Assembly: GCA_946494345.1 (NCBI GenBank)
Contig: CAMMBX010000051.1
Span: 1 to 7,807, forward strand
DNA length: 7,807 nt
From: an uncultured Mycoplasmatota bacterium
GTDB lineage: Bacteria > Bacillota_I > Bacilli_A > RF39 > UBA660
Direction of reading: 5' to 3'
In this document: in pieces, positions 1-5,647 of the stretch
Numbering within the stretch: position 1 is the first letter of the stretch
Layout: every line of letters begins with the position of its first letter
The notes under the pieces: generated by a model
Seen by the model: only the letters and a program-made list of their open reading frames with translations
Databases searched by the model: none
Told to the model about the DNA's origin: nothing
Position numbers and translations under genes: made by a program

Positions 1-56
1 TACTCAAAAGTTGCAGTTAATCTTTCAAAGTTGCATTTACCTTTTCAATTGACCCA
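1..56. mobile_element. Possible end of an IS21-type insertion sequence (tandem short repeats, body to the left)
   Basis: A 9-base word, AAAGTTGCA, occurs at 7-15 and again at 27-35, a 20-base period, and a third related unit begins with CAA at 46 and runs into GACCCA at 51-56. Read on the minus strand the block would begin with TGGGTCAATTG. IS21-family elements are known to carry several short tandem repeats just inside TG...CA termini, so this could be such an end, with the transposase genes outside the window to the left. No transposase is visible here, and this AT-rich sequence could produce a short repeat by chance. The call rests on pattern only. Confidence 0.3.
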
Positions 57-118
57 TATTATAACATTTAATCAATAATTTTACTATAAATATTAAACTT
101 TCTTATTTAACATTGCAT

Positions 119-1438
119 CTAATCATCACCTTTTATTAAGAATGTTGCATATAAAGGTATAGACTTAATATTAGTTTTAGGATCATATCCAAAATCTTTT
201 GTACTTATTCTAATTGCATATTTAGGCTTAAACTTTTCTATATATACTTTTAAACTTTTAGATTGAGTAGCATTCCCTGCTTTTACTTCTATTGGTATAA
301 TACCATCTTTTGTATATAATAGAAAATCAACTTTACTTGTATTATTACTTCTATAATAATACAAGTCAAAACCATTGCATACTAAACTATTAGCAACAAA
401 GTTTTCTGCTATTACACCTTTATATAGTGATATGTTATCGCTTAAAATATCTTCAATATTTAGTTTTAAAATATTATTAAGTATTCCTACATCACTTAAA
501 TACAATTTAAAAGTATCAACATCTACAAAGCCTTCAAGAGGAATTTCTGGAGTTTTAACAGCTTTACAACGTAAAACCATATTACTAGCTTCTAACCAAT
601 CAATAGCAGTGGCATATTCTCTTGCTCTAGCATCTTTTGATATATTAGAATATTGAAACTTATTAGAAATATTAGATAATTGAGAAGGTAGGGAATCATA
701 TACTCTATTTATTCTTAAAGCTTCACTTTCATTAGTAACATATTTATCCATATCTTTAAAATATGAACTAACAATATCAGTTAAAATTGTTTTATCATAT
801 TTAATATAATCGCCATTAGTCTTAACCATATTACTAACACTTTCAGGCATACCACCTGTTATTAAATATATTCTATATAAATTTAAAGCTTTCTCATGAA
901 TGGGAGATGTTATTTGTTTATTATTCTTATAACAATCTTTAATAAGGTCTATTAACATTTCTTGATTCATTGCAATTAAAAATTCTTCAAAGTCCATTGG
1001 ATACATATTTAACATTTTCACTTTACCTACTGGAAAAGAAAATTTTGATCTTTTTAATTTTACCCCTAAAAGGCTTCCAGCACAAATTATTCTAACATTA
1101 TTATGGTTTTCTTGGAAGTATTTAAGTTCTGCTATTAATTTTTCACTTTCTTGTATTTCATCAATGAAAAGAATAGTATCTTCCTTTTCAAAATCAAAAT
1201 CTAGTAATAGCTTTAATCTATTAAACTTTTCAATTGATGTTAAATTAGAATTATATAACTCTATTACATTAGTATTTTCAAATAGATTAACATAAACATA
1301 ATTACTATATTCATTTTTACAAAATTCATTTATTATATAAGTCTTTCCTGATTGTCTAACTCCAAGGACCATTAATGGTTTAATATTATCAGTATTATTT
1401 TTCCATTTTAATAATTCAGCATAAATTTTTCTTTTCAT
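119..1438 (-). CDS. AAA-family ATP-binding protein with C-terminal DUF4143 (PD-(D/E)XK nuclease-like) domain
   Basis: This 439-residue protein belongs to the widespread AAA_14/DUF4143 family of P-loop ATPases, whose cellular role is poorly known; some members are suspected to act in defence, toxin-antitoxin or DNA-related functions. The Walker A motif GVRQSGKT lies at residues 26-33 (K32, T33) and Walker B ILFIDEIQ at 89-96 (D93, E94). ICAGSLLG at 118-125 resembles the sensor strand of the family. The C-terminal part contains VDFLL (D371) followed by IPIEVKAG (E384, K386), the D...EXK pattern of a nuclease-like fold, with E345 as a further candidate acidic residue. The length is normal for the family, so it looks intact. 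The start is supported by AGAGGAG about 8 bases upstream (plus-strand 1447-1453) and by a sigma-A promoter. It is monocistronic, divergent from the ZIP gene, and ends about 60 bases from a possible IS end, which suits an accessory gene. No terminator hairpin of useful strength was seen after it. Confidence 0.9.
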   Translation of the reverse strand: MKRKIYAELLKWKNNTDNIKPLMVLGVRQSGKTYIINEFCKNEYSNYVYVNLFENTNVIELYNSNLTSIEKFNRLKLLLDFDFEKEDTILFIDEIQESEKLIAELKYFQENHNNVRIICAGSLLGVKLKRSKFSFPVGKVKMLNMYPMDFEEFLIAMNQEMLIDLIKDCYKNNKQITSPIHEKALNLYRIYLITGGMPESVSNMVKTNGDYIKYDKTILTDIVSSYFKDMDKYVTNESEALRINRVYDSLPSQLSNISNKFQYSNISKDARAREYATAIDWLEASNMVLRCKAVKTPEIPLEGFVDVDTFKLYLSDVGILNNILKLNIEDILSDNISLYKGVIAENFVANSLVCNGFDLYYYRSNNTSKVDFLLYTKDGIIPIEVKAGNATQSKSLKVYIEKFKPKYAIRISTKDFGYDPKTNIKSIPLYATFLIKGDD

Positions 1439-1462
1439 ATTCAGTTCTCCTCTTATAAGGAT

Positions 1463-1491
1463 ATAATATCATCAATTAATGTATATTTCAA
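1463..1491 (-). promoter_or_regulatory. Sigma-A type promoter for the DUF4143 ATPase gene
   Basis: On the minus strand, -35 TTGAAA (1486-1491) and -10 TATTAT (1463-1468) are separated by exactly 17 bases. The predicted transcript starts a few bases before the AGAGGAG ribosome binding site, giving a short leader of roughly 20 bases. Confidence 0.6.
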
Positions 1492-1500
1492 CCATTTTAT

Positions 1501-1566
1501 CACGTTTTTGGCATGACTTTTTAGATAAATTTACACGTTTTTTATAGGACTTTCTGTTAAGTTTTC
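1501..1566. repeat. Imperfect direct repeat, two 33-base units
   Basis: Units 1501-1533 and 1534-1566 share CACGTTTTT at their starts and GACTTT at the same internal offset (1515 and 1548), for about 21 of 33 identical positions without gaps. Read on the minus strand from 1570, the block begins TGTGGAAAAC and then carries AAAGTC and AACGTG words twice. This layout could be an insertion-sequence end or paired protein-binding sites. The conserved words are T-rich, so chance contributes, and the function is unknown. Confidence 0.4.
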
Positions 1567-1619
1567 CACATAAATAAAGTACTCACCTAAATATGAGCTT
1601 ATAAGTAACAGGTCTATTT

Positions 1620-1674
1620 CAGCGAATCATATAAAAGAATCCTACCCTATATTATAAAGTTATAATATTCGCTG
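1620..1674. repeat. Inverted repeat enclosing an AT palindrome, upstream of the ZIP gene
   Basis: CAGCGAAT (1620-1627) is perfectly complementary to ATTCGCTG (1667-1674), leaving 39 bases between the arms. Immediately inside the right arm lies a 7-2-7 palindrome, ATTATAA (1651-1657), AG, TTATAAT (1660-1666). The outer arms are unusually GC-rich for this gap. It sits directly before the probable ZIP promoter, so it could be an operator region or an untranslated RNA structure. The palindrome does not match the Zur, Fur, MntR or AdcR consensus sequences that I know. Confidence 0.4.
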
Positions 1675-1675
1675 T

Positions 1676-1703
1676 TTGATAAATTTTTCTATATTTTTAC
1701 TAT
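1676..1703 (+). promoter_or_regulatory. Probable promoter for the ZIP transporter gene
   Basis: TTGATA (1676-1681) and TACTAT (1698-1703) are 16 bases apart. The position implies a leader of about 55 bases before the start codon at 1765. In such AT-rich DNA other pairings are possible, for example TATATG at 1701 with a 19-base spacer. Confidence 0.4.
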
Positions 1704-1764
1704 ATGTTTGTAATATTATCAATTACTTTATCATATCTATTACTGAAAAGGAAACAGTGATACT

Positions 1765-2529
1765 ATGTCTAACTTTACTTATGCATTTTTATTATCTACT
1801 TTAGCAGGACTTTCTACATTAATTGGTTTTATTCCACTACTTTTTAATTTAAAAAACGAAAAGTATATTATCCTAGCTTCTTTATCTTTTGCAAGTGGAG
1901 TAATGATATGTGTATCTTTAACCGACTTAATACCTGAATCTTTCAATTTATTAACTACTATATTTAAAGGTTTCCCTGCTCTTTTATTTTTATTAATATT
2001 TATATGTCTTGGAGTAATTGCATCAATGCTAATAGATAAATTTTTACCTAATAATGATAATAAAAATATTAGTAATAAAAAATTATATAGATTAGGCCTT
2101 GTTTCAATGCTTGCTATTATTATGCATAATATTCCTGAAGGTGTTGCTACTTTTCTTTCTAGTTCTACTAATATGAGTTTAGGATTATCACTTGCTCTTG
2201 CTATTAGTTTTCATAATATTCCTGAAGGAATAAGTATAGCCATACCAATTTATTTTAGTACTAAATCTAAATTTAAAGCTTTTTTATATACTTTAGTATC
2301 AGGTCTTTCTGAACCATTAGGTGCAATACTTGCTTATTTATTTCTATCTAATATTATTAATAACTTTATTATGAGTATAATTCTATCAATAATTGCAGGA
2401 ATTATGATTCATATTGGCATTTATGAGTTATTAAAAGAGTCTTTAAGCTATAAAAAAAGAAAATTAACATTTCTTTTCTTTAGTATAGGATTTATATTTA
2501 TGTTAATATCTCATTTTCTATTAGGATAA
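1765..2529 (+). CDS. ZIP-family divalent metal transporter (ZupT/GufA-like)
   Basis: This 254-residue integral membrane protein is predicted to import divalent cations such as zinc, and possibly iron or manganese, across the cytoplasmic membrane. It shows the family's two signature helices: HNIPEG at 121-126 (H121, N122, E125) and HNIPEG again at 150-155 (H150, N151, E154), plus SEP at 182-184 (E183) in the next helix. These are the metal-binding positions seen in bacterial ZupT. About eight hydrophobic segments span the length, and the size is normal for ZupT. The loop between helices III and IV (about 91-107) is Asn/Lys-rich with no histidines, so it lacks the His-rich metal-sensing loop of many ZIPs. 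The start is preceded by AAAGGAAAC, a moderate ribosome binding site with a somewhat long spacing. The gene appears to be transcribed alone, because a separate promoter precedes yidD. The metal specificity cannot be read from the sequence. Confidence 0.92.
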   Translation: MSNFTYAFLLSTLAGLSTLIGFIPLLFNLKNEKYIILASLSFASGVMICVSLTDLIPESFNLLTTIFKGFPALLFLLIFICLGVIASMLIDKFLPNNDNKNISNKKLYRLGLVSMLAIIMHNIPEGVATFLSSSTNMSLGLSLALAISFHNIPEGISIAIPIYFSTKSKFKAFLYTLVSGLSEPLGAILAYLFLSNIINNFIMSIILSIIAGIMIHIGIYELLKESLSYKKRKLTFLFFSIGFIFMLISHFLLG

Positions 2530-2542
2530 TTTTAGGTTATGT

Positions 2543-2571
2543 TTGATTAGAGACAAATTTTATAGTACAAT
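2543..2571 (+). promoter_or_regulatory. Sigma-A promoter for yidD and the lipoprotein gene
   Basis: TTGATT (2543-2548) and TACAAT (2566-2571) are separated by exactly 17 bases. The predicted transcription start falls near 2578, almost on the AGGTG ribosome binding site (2578-2582), so the leader would be only about ten bases. Confidence 0.65.
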
Positions 2572-2588
2572 ATGTTTAGGTGTTAAAT

Positions 2589-2825
2589 ATGAAGAGAATC
2601 TTAATTAGTTTAATTCGTCTTTATCAAAAGATGCCACTAGCCTCTCATGGGGCTTGTCATTTTTATCCAACTTGTTCTAATTATACGATTGAAGCGATAG
2701 AAGAATATGGTTCAGCGAAAGGATTATTTCTTGGCTTTATTAGAATATTAAGGTGTCATCCTGGAGCAAGATATGGATATGATCCAGTTATTAGAAAGGG
2801 GAAAAAGAATGAAAAGAAGTGTTAA
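2589..2825 (+). CDS. yidD: Membrane protein insertion efficiency factor YidD
   Basis: YidD is a small, inner-leaflet-associated protein that helps YidC/OxaA insert membrane proteins. The 78-residue product carries the family signature: HGACHFYPTCS (about residues 20-30), then EAIEEYG, KGLFLG, and RCHP followed by YDPV near the C-terminus, with the conserved cysteines present. The N-terminus is a short basic-hydrophobic amphipathic segment, as usual. I chose ATG at 2589 because AGGTG at 2578-2582 lies 6 bases before it and overlaps the alternative in-frame GTG at 2580. The gene is away from the rpmH-rnpA-yidC cluster where it often resides, and its last 17 bases overlap the next gene, suggesting co-transcription and translational coupling. 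Confidence 0.95.
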   Translation: MKRILISLIRLYQKMPLASHGACHFYPTCSNYTIEAIEEYGSAKGLFLGFIRILRCHPGARYGYDPVIRKGKKNEKKC

Positions 2826-3699
2826 TAATATAGGTAAAATAGCTTTGCTAGGCCTTGCAACATGTTTTATGGTAACAGGATGTAAAAGTGATAATATGGA
2901 GGATATTGAGATATATGCTACTAATTATCCTAATGAGTATATCATTGAGCGGCTTTATGGAGATCATGCGAAAATAAGTAATATTTATCCTGATGGAGTT
3001 GATGTCAGTGATTATAAATTTACTAATAAGCAGAAAAGAGATTTTGCCAGTAAAGATTTATTTATCTATACGGGTTTAGTTGATAGAGAAAGAGAACTAA
3101 CAGTAGATTTACTTGATTATAATAATAATTTGAAAATAATTGATAGTTCTTATGTATTAGATAATGACTATAATATGGAAGAAGTTTGGCTTGATCCTTC
3201 ATTTATGTTAATGATGAGTCAAAATGTTAGAATTGGTTTAAATGAGTATATAGAGAATAATTATCTTAAAGAAGAGATAGATAGTAACTATGAGGACTTG
3301 AAAGTTGATATTTCAGAACTAGATGCTAATATTAGATTAACTGTTGAAAATGCACCATATAAAACTATTGTTGCAACTGATAATAATTATAGATTCTTAG
3401 AGAAATATGGAGTTACTGTTTATATATTAAATGATGATACTAGTGAGAAAGATTTAGTTACAATAAATAATTTAATAGAAAATGGTGCTATTACAAAAAT
3501 ATTTAGTTATAAAGATGTTAAAACTACTACTAATCTTCAAAACTTAATTAACACTTATCCTGATAGTTTAGATATTGTTAATTCTAATAGAATAACAGTC
3601 TTAAGTGAAGAACAAAGAGAAACTAATGCTGATTATATAACTTTAATGAATCAGAACTTAGATGCACTTAATGAAGAGTTATATCATAGTAATAATTAA
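2809..3699 (+). CDS. Lipoprotein of the zinc/manganese ABC substrate-binding fold (ZnuA/PsaA-like), lacking canonical metal ligands
   Basis: The 296-residue product has a lipoprotein signal: basic MKRSVNN start, hydrophobic stretch, and lipobox VTGC with Cys25 as the lipidation site, so it should be anchored on the outer face of the membrane. Its body follows the cluster A-1 metal-binding family: GDH near 51-53, IYPDGVDVSDY (59-69), KDLFIYTGL (82-90), VWLDP (126-130), LEKYGV (197-202) and NQNLDAL (281-287). By eye alignment, the four usual ligand positions are S67 (His in ZnuA/PsaA), E125 (His), T190 (His or Glu) and A274 (Asp). Only two histidines exist, H53 and H293, and neither is at a ligand site. 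Metal uptake is therefore doubtful, and no ABC permease or ATPase gene lies in the window. I chose ATG at 2809 because AAAGGGG is 8 bases upstream and the signal peptide begins there; an in-frame ATG at 2773 would spoil it. It overlaps yidD by 17 bases. Confidence 0.85.
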   Translation: MKRSVNNIGKIALLGLATCFMVTGCKSDNMEDIEIYATNYPNEYIIERLYGDHAKISNIYPDGVDVSDYKFTNKQKRDFASKDLFIYTGLVDRERELTVDLLDYNNNLKIIDSSYVLDNDYNMEEVWLDPSFMLMMSQNVRIGLNEYIENNYLKEEIDSNYEDLKVDISELDANIRLTVENAPYKTIVATDNNYRFLEKYGVTVYILNDDTSEKDLVTINNLIENGAITKIFSYKDVKTTTNLQNLINTYPDSLDIVNSNRITVLSEEQRETNADYITLMNQNLDALNEELYHSNN

Positions 3700-3701
3700 A
3701 G

Positions 3702-3732
3702 AAAAGCAATGCCAATTGATAGCATTGCTTTT
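3702..3732. terminator. Bidirectional intrinsic terminator between convergent genes
   Basis: AAAAGCAATGC (3702-3712) pairs perfectly with GCATTGCTTTT (3722-3732), an 11-base-pair stem with a 9-base loop. On the plus strand the right arm runs into five T residues (3729-3733); on the minus strand the end of the stem supplies a T run followed by CTTTA. It serves the lipoprotein gene and rseP, and the last base of the rseP stop codon lies inside the stem. Confidence 0.85.
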
Positions 3733-4766
3733 TAAAATAATCTTAATATATCATAGAATGTTACATATATCATTAAAAGCATTAATAATATTAATCCTGC
3801 AGCATGAAATTTAGCTTCTGTCTCAGGTTTAACTGGACTTCCTTTAATCTTTTCTATAATTATAAATAAAATATGTCCTCCATCAAAAGCTGGAAATGGT
3901 AAAAGATTAATAAAACCAACATTTATTGATAAAAATGAGAATAGGTATAAAAGGCTTGCTATACCACCACTAGCTTGGGCCCCTACTACTTCATATATTC
4001 CGACAGGACCACTTAACTGGCTTAATCTAATATTACCATTAAAGAGATTTAAAACAGTAACCCACATTTGTTTAAATAAAGAGCCTGTTTTTGTAATAGT
4101 ATAATTTATGGCTGCTAAGAATCCATGTTCTTCCTCTCCTTGCATACCAATACCATAAACGTATCTTTCTTCACCATCTTCTTTTACTTTTTTTGGTGTT
4201 ATTTCATATGTTTCAACAGTACCATCTTCTTTTTTTACTTTAAATTCATTGGATTTAGTAGGATCTGATATTGTAATGTATAAAGAAATATCATCAATTG
4301 TCCAAATATCATGACCATTAATTTCTAGTATTTCATCACCTGCTCTTAGTCCTGCAGCATATGCTTTACTATCTTTTTCAACACTAGAAAGAATTGGTTC
4401 AGTAGAAGTTGCTCCCCAAATAATAGCGATAAAAAATAATACTAAAATAGCAGAAATAAAATTAAAACCTGCACCAAAAAACATTACTAAGAACTTTTGC
4501 CAAGGCTTTTTTCCAGGAAGAGTTCTTTCTTTAGGTAAATTTTCATCTTCCCCCTCTTCTCCTGCTAGCTGACAAAAACCACCAATAGGTATGGCTCTTA
4601 AAGAGTATTCAGTTTCACCTTTCTTAAAACTAAATAGTTTAGGTCCCATTCCAAGTGCAAATTCATAAACATAAATACCTGTTAGTTTAGCGAATAAGAA
4701 ATGTCCTCCTTCATGAATAAAAATAATTGAACCAAGTAAGATTATGAATAATATTAATGTAACCAT
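3732..4766 (-). CDS. rseP: Site-2 intramembrane zinc metalloprotease RseP/RasP (peptidase M50)
   Basis: This 344-residue membrane protease cleaves within transmembrane helices, typically anti-sigma factors already cut by a site-1 protease, and remnant signal peptides. The catalytic HEGGH is at residues 18-22 in the first membrane helix (H18, H22 zinc ligands, E19 catalytic). The third ligand lies in NLLPFPAFDGG (D295). A second hydrophobic helix spans about 92-118, a single PDZ domain about 122-195 (with the GLRAGDEILEING stretch at 139-151), GPVGI is at 253-257, and a last helix is at about 322-342. One PDZ domain and this length fit Gram-positive RasP. The ribosome binding site AGGAGG (plus-strand 4771-4776) is 5 bases from the start and its upstream base joins the cdsA stop as TAGGAGG, so cdsA and rseP are tightly coupled. 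No proS or polC follows it as in many Bacilli; a terminator comes next. Confidence 0.97.
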   Translation of the reverse strand: MVTLILFIILLGSIIFIHEGGHFLFAKLTGIYVYEFALGMGPKLFSFKKGETEYSLRAIPIGGFCQLAGEEGEDENLPKERTLPGKKPWQKFLVMFFGAGFNFISAILVLFFIAIIWGATSTEPILSSVEKDSKAYAAGLRAGDEILEINGHDIWTIDDISLYITISDPTKSNEFKVKKEDGTVETYEITPKKVKEDGEERYVYGIGMQGEEEHGFLAAINYTITKTGSLFKQMWVTVLNLFNGNIRLSQLSGPVGIYEVVGAQASGGIASLLYLFSFLSINVGFINLLPFPAFDGGHILFIIIEKIKGSPVKPETEAKFHAAGLILLMLLMIYVTFYDILRLF

Positions 4767-4775
4767 GAATTCCTC

Positions 4776-5579
4776 CTAAATTAATCCCATTACTAATATA
4801 AATGCTAAAATAACAAAAATTAGACTATCAAAGCGATCTAATATACCTCCATGTCCTGGTATTAAATTAGAAAAATCTTTAACACCATAGGTTCTTTTAA
4901 TAGATGAAAATACTAAGTCACCAAGTTGTCCTACAACTGATAAAAATAGAGTTGTAAATATTAATATGGCTAAAGATATACCAGAATCTATTACAGTATA
5001 GTAAAATGTTGTTGCAACAAAAGTTCCCATTAATACTCCACCTACAAATCCTTCTATAGTCTTATTTGGACTAATGGAAGGAGCAAGTTTATTTTTACCA
5101 ATATATTTTCCAGTTATAAGAGCAAAAGTATCAGTTATAACAGTTATAAGTAATAAATATATCATATAATATAAACTATAATTTCTAATAACTAATATTA
5201 AATTAAAAGCAATATTAATGAATAAAAGTGAACCTACTAAATATAGGGCATCATTAATATCATAATTTATATTCTTGTTGTCTTTTAATAATACTGGTAA
5301 AAGAAAAATTAGAACAATAAAACTTATTAGTTGATAACTCATAGTGTAACTAAAAATATTTTGATTATAAGTTAAAACACTAGAAAATATAACTAATAAA
5401 TATGCAGCAAATTTCATTAGTGGTGGAAACTCTTTCTTCTTTTCTCTTATTGTCATTAATTCATGCATAGCACATACTGCTAATAATGTCATAAAGATAG
5501 CAAAAGAAATTCCTCCTAAAAATAATAATGGTACAAATATTATAATCATAATAATAGCACTTAATACACGTTTTTTCAT
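4776..5579 (-). CDS. cdsA: Phosphatidate cytidylyltransferase
   Basis: CdsA makes CDP-diacylglycerol from phosphatidic acid and CTP, the precursor of phosphatidylglycerol and cardiolipin, at the cytoplasmic membrane. The 267-residue product is almost wholly hydrophobic with about eight membrane segments. It carries SPNKT (170-174), GDL...SSIKR (220-229) and the signature KDFSNLIPGHGG...DRFDS (234-252), including the conserved metal-binding aspartates; D150 in ITDTFA is also typical. I chose ATG at 5579 (MKKRVLSAI) because GGAGGT lies 10 bases upstream and the product then begins like the family. An in-frame ATG at 5636 would start upstream of the predicted transcription start and add 19 unrelated residues. 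uppS is not upstream and dxr is not between it and rseP, both common partners in Bacteria. Confidence 0.96.
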   Translation of the reverse strand: MKKRVLSAIIMIIIFVPLLFLGGISFAIFMTLLAVCAMHELMTIREKKKEFPPLMKFAAYLLVIFSSVLTYNQNIFSYTMSYQLISFIVLIFLLPVLLKDNKNINYDINDALYLVGSLLFINIAFNLILVIRNYSLYYMIYLLLITVITDTFALITGKYIGKNKLAPSISPNKTIEGFVGGVLMGTFVATTFYYTVIDSGISLAILIFTTLFLSVVGQLGDLVFSSIKRTYGVKDFSNLIPGHGGILDRFDSLIFVILAFILVMGLI

Positions 5580-5607
5580 AAATAGCACTACCTCCAATTC
5601 TATAATA

Positions 5608-5636
5608 AGTATAATATAATTTTTTATTTTAGACAA
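5608..5636 (-). promoter_or_regulatory. Promoter for the cdsA-rseP operon
   Basis: On the minus strand, TTGTCT (5631-5636) and TATACT (5608-5613) are 17 bases apart. The predicted start near 5601 leaves a leader of about 20 bases containing GGAGGT (5590-5595). It gives cdsA-rseP a start independent of the upstream gene, although read-through from that gene is possible because no terminator is seen between them. Confidence 0.5.
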
Positions 5637-5647
5637 TAAGCTTTAAG

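Larger units (their letters stand above)
1439..1764. other. Divergent intergenic region between the ATPase and ZIP genes
   Basis: This 326-base gap contains no supportable gene. From left to right it holds the ATPase ribosome binding site and promoter, an imperfect 33-base-period direct repeat (1501-1566), an inverted repeat (1620-1627 with 1667-1674) that encloses a 7-2-7 palindrome, and a probable promoter for the ZIP gene. The stretch 1567-1619 shows nothing I can name. The gap is much longer than the others in the window, where neighbouring genes are mostly under 120 bases apart, so extra regulation or a mobile-element remnant is plausible. Confidence 0.6.

Noticed and set aside
58..63. 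Minus-strand TATAAT that could be a promoter reading left into the possible IS end
   Set aside because: No -35 box of quality lies 16-18 bases upstream, and isolated TATAAT is common in such AT-rich DNA.
61..118. Terminator for the ATPase gene
   Set aside because: The only pairing found is a five-base AT-only stem (TTAAA/TTTAA) without a convincing T tract.
375..656. Plus-strand open frame of 93 codons inside the ATPase gene
   Set aside because: It is antisense to a strongly supported gene, has no recognisable motif and no good ribosome binding site; it is a shadow frame.
1651..1666. PerR/Fur/Zur-type operator
   Set aside because: The palindrome ATTATAA-AG-TTATAAT has a 7-2-7 layout and does not match the 7-1-7 boxes of these regulators; naming a regulator would be unsupported.
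1567..1764. Metal-sensing riboswitch upstream of the ZIP gene
   Set aside because: No conserved NiCo or yybP-ykoY (manganese) motif is visible, and there is no terminator hairpin with a T tract before the start.
5580..5636. Upstream start for cdsA adding 19 residues
   Set aside because: The added residues are not family-like, and the start would lie within the predicted promoter. The downstream ATG has GGAGGT.
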